A stretch of DNA of 64,000 nt, from assembly GCA_028023455.1 (NCBI GenBank), contig JAQFVV010000142.1:107501-171500 (forward strand), read 5' to 3'. Below the pieces are notes generated by a model. It had not been told where the DNA came from, searched no databases, and saw only the letters and a list, made by a program, of their open reading frames with translations. Source of the stretch: Epiperipatus broadwayi (taxonomy: Eukaryota; Onychophora; Udeonychophora; Euonychophora; Peripatidae). Positions 21,508 to 31,184 of this stretch are shown in pieces (the first letter of the stretch is position 1; every line of letters begins with the position of its first letter). The position numbers and the translations under genes were made by a program.

Positions 21508-23487
21508 ATGAACAAACTGAAGCTTATGACTTTTGTAACAACTGTGGTTTTGTTTGTTGTTATTTTCTCAGTGGTCTTTATAACTTATTATATAGAAATG
21601 TTTCATTTTTCTGTAAAACCTGTGTTAGTTTCAAGTAATGACGAAAGTTCGGTATTAGAAGAGGATTTGAATATTCCTAAAGGTTACGCTGTGCACACTT
21701 CTGGATGTAAGATCCAGGATTTCAAGTCAATAGACGATACAATCAAACACTATTTTAATGGGATAACTGATCTGGAATGTTCTTCATATCCTTCTTTAGT
21801 AACTGTAATAAACGGACTTTTTCTAAAAGTGAATTTTGATACATTAAAATATTTCGGTGGCCATTTAGATTATTGTTTATATATTCCAATCTACAGAAAT
21901 GAAAAAGGATTTTCAGACGACAAATATTTTTTTGGTGAAAAGGAACGATTCTTTAATTTTATTAAAGTTAAAGATGAATTTATCAAGGTTGAATGTTATA
22001 GCGTTTATAAGCGAATATACGAAGATTTCCATCCTTTCATTTTTAAGAAAGATTATGTTGAAAAAAGGCGTAAACAAATTCAAAATCAATATTTAAAGCA
22101 CGATATTTCTGAACGAATAAGTATAATGATTTTAGGAACAGATTCCGTGTCCCGTTTAAATTTTAAACGATATTGTCCTAACACTCATAATATTTTGGTG
22201 AAACAGTTAAGAGCCATTGAATTCCAAGGTTATAATAAAGTAGGAGATAATACTTTTCATAATTTAGTTCCGATGCTTATTGGATCATTTGTCTCAGAAC
22301 TTAATTGGACAGCTAGTAAGTCTTTTGACAAATTCAATTTTATATGGAAGGAGTATTCTAGAAAAGGTTACATAACAGTCTTTGCTGAAGACGCTCCGCA
22401 CGTATCTTTGTTCAATTATCATAAACCAGGATTCTTTCATTCTCCAACCGATTACTATTTGAGGCCATTTTATGTAGCATTTAATCAATCGGAATTGTTC
22501 ACAAAAAGTGAATTTGAGTGTATGGGAAACAGATTTCATTCCGAAGTTATTTTGAATTACGCTTATGATTTTTTAAGATCATTCAGCCAAGAATTATTTT
22601 TTAGTTTTTTCTTTATGAGTAGTTTGACACATCCAGTCATAGATCAGTTGAGATTCGCAGAAGAACTTTATGAAACATTTTTTGACAATGTTATTTCCAA
22701 AAATCTATTAAATAACACCATTTTATTTTTTTTAAGTGATCATGGTATAAGATTTGGTAAATTTCGACAACATTATAGAGGAAGATTAGAAGAAAGACTA
22801 CCAATGCTTTATGTAGTTTTTCCAATATGGTTTAAGAAAAAGTATCCAAATATTGTAAAAACAGTTGCAATAAATTCCCGCAGACTAACTACACCTTTTG
22901 ACATTTATGCTACCCTAAAAGATTTGTTGAATTTTTCTGGAACTCCCATTCCATCTATTTCTCTAAAACAAAAAGGGATTAGCTTATTTAATGAGATTCC
23001 AAAAAACAGGAATTGTCAAAATGCTTCGATTCTTCCTCACTGGTGCACCTGTCAGAAAATGAAAATTATTAACAAAACAGAACCTATAGTCCAAAATGCA
23101 GCGTTGTTTATTGTGAAAACCATTAATGAAATGACTAAGAAATATCGTAGTGTGTGTGAGGAGTTGTCTCTCAATAGTATCATGACTTCTTGGAGTTCTT
23201 CTGCCCATGAAAATTTGTTAAAATATGAAGGGTTGCTTGGTACTGGAGATGATGAGAAAGTTGTATTGTCTAAAAGTAAAGTGTTTCATGTCAAAGATAT
23301 AACAATTATATTGAAAACAGAACCTAGTCAAGCTCTGTTTGAAGCAACTGTACGTGTTGAAGAGAGTAGGAAGTTAATAGAATTAGCAGGAGACATCAGT
23401 AGAATAAATAAGTATGGCAATCAATCACATTGTGTATATGATTATAATTTAAAGAAATACTGTTACTGCAAAGACATCTCTCAGTAG
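21508..23487 (+). CDS. DUF229 family membrane protein (alkaline-phosphatase-like fold)
   Basis: An intact 659-residue frame and the only clear host gene in the window. Residues about 7-28 form one strongly hydrophobic segment with a short basic N terminus, fitting a signal anchor (type II membrane protein with a lumenal or extracellular body). ILGTDSVSRLNF at about 208-219 supplies the Asp and nucleophile-like Ser/Thr of the sulfatase/phosphodiesterase superfamily. GYNKVGDNT follows at about 241-249, a FAEDAP block near 296, a THPVID-like block near 375, and SDHG at 410-413 supplies metal-ligand Asp and His. A Cys-rich region near 505-515 (NCQNASILPHWCTC) and a C-terminal Cys cluster (YCYC) should form disulfides. 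These are DUF229 hallmarks, and the length is normal. The substrate is unknown for the family. The ATG sits five bases after a 3' splice site; a poly(A) signal follows the stop by seven bases. Confidence 0.92.
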   Translation: MNKLKLMTFVTTVVLFVVIFSVVFITYYIEMFHFSVKPVLVSSNDESSVLEEDLNIPKGYAVHTSGCKIQDFKSIDDTIKHYFNGITDLECSSYPSLVTVINGLFLKVNFDTLKYFGGHLDYCLYIPIYRNEKGFSDDKYFFGEKERFFNFIKVKDEFIKVECYSVYKRIYEDFHPFIFKKDYVEKRRKQIQNQYLKHDISERISIMILGTDSVSRLNFKRYCPNTHNILVKQLRAIEFQGYNKVGDNTFHNLVPMLIGSFVSELNWTASKSFDKFNFIWKEYSRKGYITVFAEDAPHVSLFNYHKPGFFHSPTDYYLRPFYVAFNQSELFTKSEFECMGNRFHSEVILNYAYDFLRSFSQELFFSFFFMSSLTHPVIDQLRFAEELYETFFDNVISKNLLNNTILFFLSDHGIRFGKFRQHYRGRLEERLPMLYVVFPIWFKKKYPNIVKTVAINSRRLTTPFDIYATLKDLLNFSGTPIPSISLKQKGISLFNEIPKNRNCQNASILPHWCTCQKMKIINKTEPIVQNAALFIVKTINEMTKKYRSVCEELSLNSIMTSWSSSAHENLLKYEGLLGTGDDEKVVLSKSKVFHVKDITIILKTEPSQALFEATVRVEESRKLIELAGDISRINKYGNQSHCVYDYNLKKYCYCKDISQ

Positions 23488-23494
23488 ATGTTCT

Positions 23495-23500
23495 AATAAA
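23495..23500 (+). terminator. Poly(A) signal of the DUF229 gene
   Basis: AATAAA begins eight bases after the stop codon. If used, the 3' UTR would be very short; no better candidate was identified nearby. Confidence 0.5.
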
Positions 23501-23519
23501 ATCAAAAATATTATTTAAA

Positions 23520-25094
23520 TATTGATACATATTCACTTCTGACAGAATTAAAAATTTTAATGAATCCCGGTGTTGGATAAAGATCTCTCGAGCTTAAGTT
23601 AGTTTTTTGGTTAAGTTTTTCTTCTTCACATCACTTCAGAAAATCTTCATTTTTCATTCATATGCATACTTTGTAGATCTTTTACAATATAAAGATGATT
23701 CAATTATCTATCTATCTGTAAGCTTGTTTTAACAATATTTCAAGTCCGACTTTACTTTTTATATTTTTTTAATAATCCAAGCAATACTTGATTTCTCATT
23801 CATTTAAACGTTTCTCTGTATAACATTAAAATACTGTAAAGCCAATTAAATATTTTCTTATATAGAAATTAAATAACTTGAAGCACATAATTTCAAACAA
23901 TATTTCTTAAAAAAAAAAAACCCATAATGTTTACAAGAAAAAGATACAATTGGCTATATGGTGCAACAATTTTTCCTGAAATATCAAAATATTACAGTAT
24001 TAACTATGTTACTGATAGATAGAGATTCAAAGATAGAACAGACCTATTTACATTCAATATGACATGTTTTAAAATATTTGAAACAATACCAACTCGATAA
24101 ATTGTGACTAATTAGTTGCATAATTTTATAACAAAAATATATTTTAATTCACCATAGAATATATTAATTTCTTTTACAAAATGAATAGAGTTTAGAAATC
24201 ATCCTACAAATGAATTTGTATTAGTTAAAAGCAATTTTATTAGATAATTAGTATGATGAGAACAGAGATTTATTTACTGATATTTCTTATATAAAAATTA
24301 TAAAGTAAGAAGAAGACTAAGTTTTAAAGTTGAGAAAGCAGGGGGTAGAAATCATGAGATTAAAGACTTTATTAACTAAGCTTAATTACAATGACAGATG
24401 AAATAGTTTCTGTAAAAATTGAAATTATTGCTAGGAGTTGTGCAATTGTTAATTGCAAAATAATCAACGCAAAGCAAGATCAGAGAAAATAACATATGGA
24501 ATTTTAGTAGAAAGTAAATAATATTTTACTGATAGGATCAATAAATGTATATAAAACAAAGCATGTGCAAATATAAAAATGTAGGGGAGGTAAACAATAG
24601 AAATAGCGAGTCTTTAAAAACTTTTCTAATAAAGTTTGTGACATAAAATTGTAAATAGTGATGAATAATATGAAGTACAAAGGAAATATTTCTACCTTTA
24701 TTAAATACATATAAAAACATAATATTTTAGACAGATATTTCAGCCAACTTAAAATGATATGGATGGTAATAGACCTTTAAATAAATTACATCGATTTCGT
24801 TTTTTTCTTACTTTTCTTATTATGCTACTTATCTTAACAACTAGTTTGAGAGAATTTCTTCTTATATTGCTTTACATTCAATTATCGAAAATTTTTGGGA
24901 AATTCTATAGTTTAATAATCACCATTTTCATAGTTAGAATTATGTGGTGATAAAAAAAGTCAGAGAGGAAGTAAAAAACCATGTGTACTGTCAAACTATG
25001 ATAAGTTTGTAGACTAGGAAAAGTGTTGTAAAAAATGAAATAGCGAAGGCAAATTAATTGGAGGAAAAAATAATATGCATTAAACTAATTTAGT
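23520..25094. other. AT-rich DNA, no gene recognised
   Basis: Nothing supported beyond A and T runs. Confidence 0.5.
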
Positions 25095-25400
25095 AAATAG
25101 AAAAGTATTTTAAAAACAAAAACCTAAAAAGATTTAGAGATAAAAATATATCTTTAATCTTGGAAAACACATTAATTAATCAGAAATGGAAATGATTGTT
25201 TTAATTAGTTAAATGTAAACCAGCCTTGGGCATTTAAATGTAAAAACATCGGTCAGATAGGAAAACAATAGAAACTTTTAGCAAATAAAAAGAAATCCCT
25301 GTGGAATCGGACCTTAGCGAAAGGACCATCGCATCGATGATGTAATGTAAATTCAATCCTTCACATTAATATAAAAGGACAAGTTTGAAAATTATTAGAG
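25095..25400 (-). mobile_element. Fragment of the 42607..44829 LTR-like element
   Basis: About 300 bases are the reverse complement of roughly 44340..44640, with blocks such as CAGCCTTGGGCATTTAAATG, AGATAGGAAAACAATAG, GCATCG and TTCAATCCTTCACATTAAT. Both ends stop abruptly. It is diverged by scattered substitutions and small deletions. Confidence 0.8.
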
Positions 25401-25589
25401 GAAATGTGATGATTAATTAATCGGTAGATTGAAAATTTAAGTAATAAATAGTAGTACAAAAATATTGAAGTCATAAAAAAACTATATAACAAAAAAAATT
25501 TTAACTACATAAATCATCTTGGTAATAAAAGGAAATTTGTTTCTGCAATATGGTAATAGCAATATTTAAATAACATTTGAAAATATAAG

Positions 25590-26320
25590 TATTTTAAATA
25601 AAGATGTGAAAGGTGCAGTTAAATATCGAAAGGATGGACAAGCTTCAGAAAATGATAGCATTAGTAAAGATATTTTAAATAACAGCAAGTAAAGGAATAA
25701 AAAAATAGTTGCCATATCTATATACTAAATATTTAAGAGATAAAAGTATGGGTAGATCGTTGGAATAATACAGTAATGATATTAATTTTTAAGAAATGTG
25801 AGACGTAAAAACAAAACATTTATAGACTATCAGTCTTTAATCAGTTCTATATATGATCTTAAATAAAATCATTAAAACTAGCCAACGAAATACTTTAGAC
25901 TCTGTGAACTAAAAAAAAAAAAGGATTTAAAATTGATTATAACACTGCAGATCATATCCAAAAATTAAGAGAAATTTTAAAAGGATTCATAAATTGGAGT
26001 TTGCATTTAACAAATACGTCCTGCTGCATTTAAAGCCTTGAAAAATCCAAAATACTATCAAGTTCTGAAAAATATTTGACAAAATACAACACCAATGATT
26101 AGATTTCACGATGAGCTTAAAAGATTAATATGTAAATGGTTGTATAGAACAGTCAATCTATTTCTCAACATTTTTTTACAACAGTTTTACTGAAAATATT
26201 ATGTAATATATGGGATTTGAACACAGACTTTCAAATTTCCTTCAGCTATCCAATCTATCTCATACAATCGATACATATAACCATTTACATGTGAAAAGAT
26301 AAATGATTTCCAATGTGTGC

Positions 26321-26374
<54 letters not shown>

Positions 26375-26850
26375 TGCTGAATCAGCTATCTTTAGTTGGT
26401 CATTAAGGGAATGAAAACAAATTAAAAAAAATTTAAAATTTATCTAGATTTAATAATAGATATAATTGTTTTTCAAAACAATACTTCATTCAGATCAATT
26501 ATTCATAGAATTAAACTTGGATGAATCGCTTTTAGTAAAAATAACTTACTTAAAAATATACTTATGTTGCTGAAAAAATTAAACAGTGTTTATTTATGGT
26601 TCTGAAAAATTCAGATACTTCAAATGATAATGCAGATATAAAAAGATGCACTTTGGAAGTAACAAAAAGAAATCAAGAAATACCGTGGACAATTAAATTC
26701 TTAAATTGAACCCCAAAAGATTATAAAAAATGAAAAAAAAAAACTATATACTTAAATATAATGAGGTAATTTAATAAAATGATGTGGAGGATAAAAGACA
26801 TGGATCAGAGAGATTATGTTAAACTTAGATTGATCTTCATACTAAAATAG
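25590..26850 (+). pseudogene. Decayed RTE-type non-LTR retrotransposon
   Basis: Aligns by eye with the better-preserved copy at 48452..49770. 25740..25900 matches the block encoding WxxAVIILIFKK...SISLLSVLY (here NTVMILIFKK and YQSLISSIYD-like residues), followed by FKIDYNTADHIQKLRE. 26430..26850 matches the C-terminal part, including GSEKFRYF-like and WTIKFLN residues. Many stops and frameshifts. A family B fragment (26195..26405) splits it. Inactive. Confidence 0.6.
26195..26405 (-). mobile_element. Family B fragment with TA expansion in the ribozyme
   Basis: Begins with the family B motif (ATGGGATTTGAACACAGACTTTC on +, shared with 13300 and 35525 regions), continues through the ACTATCC and CATACAATCGATACAT blocks, then reaches a hammerhead remnant. 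In the remnant, stem III is replaced by a (TA)n run of about 55 bases (26320..26373) and CTGATGA has become CTAAAGA-like. The fragment sits inside the decayed RTE. Confidence 0.65.
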
Positions 26851-27419
26851 TTCCTTGAAGAAAATAATGATTATTAATACATAACTCAATTTTTCAAATC
26901 ATATGTTTATTTTTTCAAACTATGATTCTGTATTTCAGGAATTGAACAAAAAAGCAAAAAACAAAATCTATACATAATTATTAAAAAAATTAATTATTGC
27001 TGACTTATTTTTTTTTTTAAAAAAACTAATACAATTTAAGAAAAACAAATAGAAAAAGTTAACAATTATAATATCTTAAAACAAATTATCAATACAGATA
27101 AAATACAATATATAAAATTAACCATAGAAGATATTTAAATAGATTACCTTAAGTAAAAATGACAATATTTAAATAAAATAAGTTGCCTAATTAATGTTCA
27201 ATAAAAAGTGTTTCATTATTTGGATTATATTCTTTTATAGTCTTATTCAAAGAACAGCTAAAAAATACATAAAAAACAATAAATACAAGTATTCCACAAT
27301 ACATATAACAAATAGAAATACCTCTTACATTAAAACCATTAGTTTTTTAAATACTGTTCTTAAAATAATACCTTATAATTATGTAATTAAATCAACCTAT
27401 TTGCCTCTTTTTTTTCAAT
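26851..27419. other. AT-rich DNA, no gene recognised
   Basis: Only A/T-rich frames without resemblance to known proteins. Confidence 0.4.
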
Positions 27420-27537
27420 TAACATCTTATTTATTACACATTTCGTTTTATTAATATAATTTCCTTCTTTTGTAAATTTTTCATAATACGACCTAATATA
27501 TTCTAAAAGTTTTATTTTAACATCTTTATGTTTAAAT

Positions 27538-27774
27538 TTATTCATGTTTTAATCTTGTTACCAATTTATTCTTTGTAGTTTCAGCATATGATATTTCTTT
27601 ATTAACTTGGAAACATTTTAAACATTTTATAATATAAAGCGAATTCCTAACTTCTAAATTATTACAATCGTTATCATTATTAATTAACAAATTTAAACAT
27701 TTTTTCTTTTTATAAAGAAGACAAATAATATATTTTTTATTAATCATATTAAAATAATTTCCTAATTTTAACAA
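27538..27774 (-). pseudogene. Possible Penelope-like GIY-YIG fragment
   Basis: The - strand frame ends in NSLYIIKCLKCFQ, then SYAETTKNKLVTRLKHE. This resembles the PLE GIY-YIG layout: a (G)xY strand, CxxC, a Y..ET strand and an R.K.H/E helix. The catalytic Y-I-G triplet reads YAE, so it is at best an inactive remnant. After the stop, another frame stays open for about 50 codons, suggesting a frameshift. A hammerhead-like motif lies just upstream in the opposite orientation (27877..27917), the same relative arrangement as in the PLE at 10382..11165. Residue similarity is limited, so the call is tentative. Confidence 0.35.
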
Positions 27775-27876
27775 ACAAATCTTTTGAAATTGTTTTAAAG
27801 TAAAAGATATTTGTATTTATTTTATGTATTATGGAATATTTGTATTTATTTTATTTTATGTATTTTTTAGTTGTTC

Positions 27877-27917
27877 CTTGATAAAGATTATAAAAGAATA
27901 TAATCAAAACGTTTGAG
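27877..27917 (+). ncRNA. Degenerate hammerhead-like motif
   Basis: CTTGATAAA, then a perfect 7-bp hairpin (GATTATA 27886..27892 with TATAATC 27899..27905), then AAAACGTT. This resembles a CTGATGA - stem II - GAAACGT arrangement with core substitutions. Stem I pairing is poor, so activity is not expected. Confidence 0.3.
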
Positions 27918-27960
27918 TATATTATTGTACGTTATAATAAATCAAGATTTATAAAGAAGT

Positions 27961-29070
27961 TTGTGAGTGGTTTGTTATATATATTGAAATTAATGGGATA
28001 TTTTTAAAATAGAAGACTGTTCGTTTATTATTTTTTAATTTATTTAAATGTTATAAATATAATCACTTTCAAATGACTATCCATTTCATGCAATACACCA
28101 GTATAAATGTGTTTTTCATTTTTTAAAGTAGTCCAGAAATACTTACAAAGTGATGTCTTTTAATGCCTCTGTCATTTTCTCCTGCCACTTCTAAGTTCGC
28201 AAAAAAAAAAAAAAGGGACATTTTTTCATTTAAGAGATTAAAAAAGTTCACACAAAGTGAGATTGAGCAAATGTGGCTGATAGATAAGCTGGGTTATGCT
28301 AAACTTACTTGAAAATGTTTCACATGCAAGACTTTGAGAGATTACACTTTTTTGGAATGGAGCTTGCACTGTTTACTTTGCCATAAAATGAGATGTTTAC
28401 ACTTTACTGCATAACATAAATGTTTCAAAACTTGCAGATAAAATACTTGACCATTATGAACTAAATCAGAGAAAAATGCTGTTTGTGTAAAAAAAAATCA
28501 ACAGTGTTTTGACTTTGGACTTTACCTGCCCAAGCTTTATAGAAACGTAGTGAATTTAACAATTCAATTAAACCACTCATAAACTTGTGTTTTTATAAGA
28601 TCAACTTGCTTATAATCTGGTTCAAACATTACAACTGTTTTCCTTGCTATTTTTTCTGAACAAAAACAGATTTTTACATTGTTCTAACGTTTTAGCCATT
28701 ATAAAAAAATCAAAAAAATGGTAAATGCACTTTACAAAAAATATGCTATGTTGACCATAATTTCACATGGTGATGTCATTTGATAGATTGATGCAAAAGG
28801 GTTCCTGCAAAAAGTGGACAACAGCAGAAGTATATGCTATAACAGGTGTGCAAAGCAGAGAATGATTCCAGTTATTGTTGCAACACCCTCATATATATAT
28901 AAATATATACATACATGCATTTAAAGCTCCTATCTATTTCAAACACATGTCTAAAAAAGTTTAAAAAAAATTTAAATGTTCTGTAATATGCATTGTGACC
29001 ATAACTCAGTTTTATTAATTAAGCCAAATCACCAAATTTTAAGTTTATTTACTGTAATATATATATATAT
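27961..29070. other. Unassigned DNA ending in (TA)n
   Basis: Somewhat less AT-rich at 28130..28890, with no recognisable frame. It may be an unknown repeat, since it stops at a TA-rich run near 28893. Confidence 0.35.
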
Positions 29071-29209
29071 GATAAACAAAAATGCAAGTTAAAAAAACTT
29101 GCTAACGCTTGTATTTATGTCCACAGATGGCGTTCTACCAAAAACACCGATCAAGCGTATGTTTTGTTTACATAAACGTCAGAGTAGCATTCACTATCTC
29201 TAACTATAA

Positions 29210-29265
29210 TTCCACTTTCAGATCATGATTTCAAGCTATTTGCTATCATCAGTGAAAGACAGGAA
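29210..29265 (-). ncRNA. Type I hammerhead ribozyme, family A unit 1
   Basis: On the - strand: TTCC, TGT, CTTTCA, CTGATGA, stem II AGC-AAATA-GCT, then GAAA, ATCATGAT short stem III, C, TGAAAG, T, GGAA. CTTTCA pairs exactly with TGAAAG, and TTCC with GGAA, giving stem I with an internal loop. Position 10.1-11.1 is a T-T mismatch, which is a weakness. Predicted cleavage is between C and TGAAAG. Confidence 0.78.
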
Positions 29266-29614
29266 TAAAGAAACTAGATCTAAATACAAACTCTGAGCGT
29301 TTATGAAACAATTTCTATTCAGCTTGCAAGCGTGAATTTTTTAGACACGTAATGTCTTCAAACTCAGCATAGCAAACCAGATAGCTATATGGGTCTGATC
29401 TCAGTTCAGCATCACCACATAGTAGAAGCCTCTGCAATCTATATCATTGCAAGAAAGACCTCAAAGGTACATTTATGATAAACAAAAATGCAAGTTAAAA
29501 AACTTGCTAACGCTTGTATTTATGTCCACAGATGGCGTTCTACCAAAAACACCGATCAAGCGTATGTTTTGTTTACATAAACGTCAGAGTAGCATTCACT
29601 ATCTCTAACTATAA

Positions 29615-29670
29615 TTCCACTTTCAGATCATGATTTCAAGCTATTTGCTATCATCAGTGAAAGACAGGAA
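29615..29670 (-). ncRNA. Type I hammerhead ribozyme, family A unit 2
   Basis: Identical to the unit 1 ribozyme, 405 bases further on. All core and stem I positions are retained. Confidence 0.78.
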
Positions 29671-30019
29671 TAAAGAAACTAGATCTAAATACAAACTCTG
29701 AGCATTTATGAAACAATTTCTATTCAGCTTGCAAGCGTGAATTTTTTAGACACGTAATGTCTTCAAACTCAGCATAGCAAACCAGATAGCTATATGGGTC
29801 TGATCTCAGTTCAGCATCACCACATAGTAGAAGCCTCTGCAATCTATATCATTGCAAGAAAGACCTCAAAGGTACATTTATGATAAACAAAAATGCAAGT
29901 TAAAAAACTTGCTAACGCTTGTATTTATGTCCACAGATGGCGTTCTACCAAAAACACCGATCAAGCGTATGTTTTGTTTACATAAACATCAGAGTAGCAT
30001 TCACTATCTCTAACTATAA

Positions 30020-30075
30020 TTCCACTTTTAGATCATGATTTCAAGCTATTTGCTATCATCAGTGAAAGACAGGAA
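30020..30075 (-). ncRNA. Hammerhead ribozyme, family A unit 3, stem I mismatch
   Basis: As units 1 and 2, but the 3' half of stem I reads TAAAAG instead of TGAAAG, so one C-A mismatch sits next to the cleavage site. Core otherwise intact. Confidence 0.7.
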
Positions 30076-30620
30076 TAAAGAAACTAGATCTAAATACAAA
30101 CTCTGAGCATTTATGAAACAATTTCTATTCAGCTTGCAAGCGTGAATTTTTTAGACACGTAATGTCTTCAAACTCAGCATAGCAAACCAGATAGCTATAT
30201 GGGTCTGATCTCAGTTCAGCATCATCACATAGTAGAAGCCTCTGCAATCTATATCATTGCAAGAAAGACCTCAAAGGTACATTTATGATAAGCAAAAATG
30301 CAAGTTTATGTAAACAAAACATACGCTTGATCGGTGTTTTTGGTAGAACGCCATCTGTGGACATAAATACAAGCATTAGCAAGTTTTTTAACTTGCATTT
30401 TTGTTTATCATAAATGTACCTTTGAGGTCTTTCTTGCAATGATATAGATTGCAGAGGCTTCTACTATGTGGTGATGCTGAACTGAGATCAGACCCATATA
30501 GCTATCTGGTTTGCTATGCTGAGTTTGAAGACATTACGTGTCTAAAAAATTCACGCTTGCAAGCTGAATAGAAATTGTTTCATAAATGCTCAGAGTTTGT
30601 ATTTAGATCTAGTTTCTTTA

Positions 30621-30676
30621 TTCCTGTCTTTCACTGATGATAGCAAATAGCTTGAAATCATGATCTGAAAGTGGAA
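30621..30676 (+). ncRNA. Type I hammerhead ribozyme, family A inverted half
   Basis: TTCC 30621..30624, CTTTCA 30628..30633, CTGATGA 30634..30640, stem II region 30641..30653, GAA 30654..30656, A15.1 at 30657 pairing with T 30664, C17 at 30665, TGAAAG 30666..30671, GGAA 30673..30676. Core complete. Predicted cleavage after 30665. Confidence 0.8.
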
Positions 30677-31026
30677 TTATAGTTAGAGATAGTGAATGCT
30701 ACTCTGACGTTTATGTAAACAAAACATACGCTTGATCGGTGTTTTTGGTAGAACGCCATCTGTGGACATAAATACAAGCGTTAGCAAGTTTTTTAACTTG
30801 CATTTTTGTTTATCATAAATGTACCTTTGAGGTCTTTCTTGCAATGATATAGATTGCAGAGGCTTCTACTATGTGGTGATGCTGAACTGAGATCAGACCC
30901 ATATAGCTATCTGGTTTGCTATGCTGAGTTTGAAGACATTACGTGTCTAAAAAAATTCACGCTTGCAAGCTGAATAGAAATTGTTTCATAAACGCTCAGA
31001 GTTTGTATTTAGATCTAGTTTCTTTA

Positions 31027-31082
31027 TTCCTGTCTTTCACTGATGATAGCAAATAGCTTGAAATCATGATCTGAAAGTGGAA
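31027..31082 (+). ncRNA. Type I hammerhead ribozyme, family A inverted half, second unit
   Basis: Identical to the copy at 30621, 406 bases later. Predicted cleavage after 31071. RNA from the + strand cut at both sites would release a 406-nt monomer. Confidence 0.8.
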
Positions 31083-31184
31083 TTATAGTTAGAGATAGTG
31101 AATGCTACTCTGACGTTTATGTAAACAAAACATACGCTTGATCGGTGTTTTTGGTAGAACGCCATCTGTGGACATATATATATA

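Larger units (their letters stand above)
29071..31174. mobile_element. Family A hammerhead repeat array, tandem and head-to-head
   Basis: Units start at 29071, 29477 and 29882 with a fourth start at 30287, giving periods of 406, 405 and 405. At 30304/30305 the array switches to the reverse complement, giving a further two and a bit units to 31174. Units are almost identical, with only a few substitutions visible. Each full unit holds one hammerhead: three on -, two on +. Both outer edges abut (TA)n runs (29058..29070 and 31175..31184). There is no coding frame. The organisation fits a multimeric retrozyme insertion or an array of PLE pseudo-LTRs. Confidence 0.85.

Noticed and set aside
29071-31174. 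Family A as a CRISPR-like or satellite array
   Set aside because: Units are contiguous 405-bp monomers without short repeats and unique spacers, there are only a few of them, and they invert mid-array.
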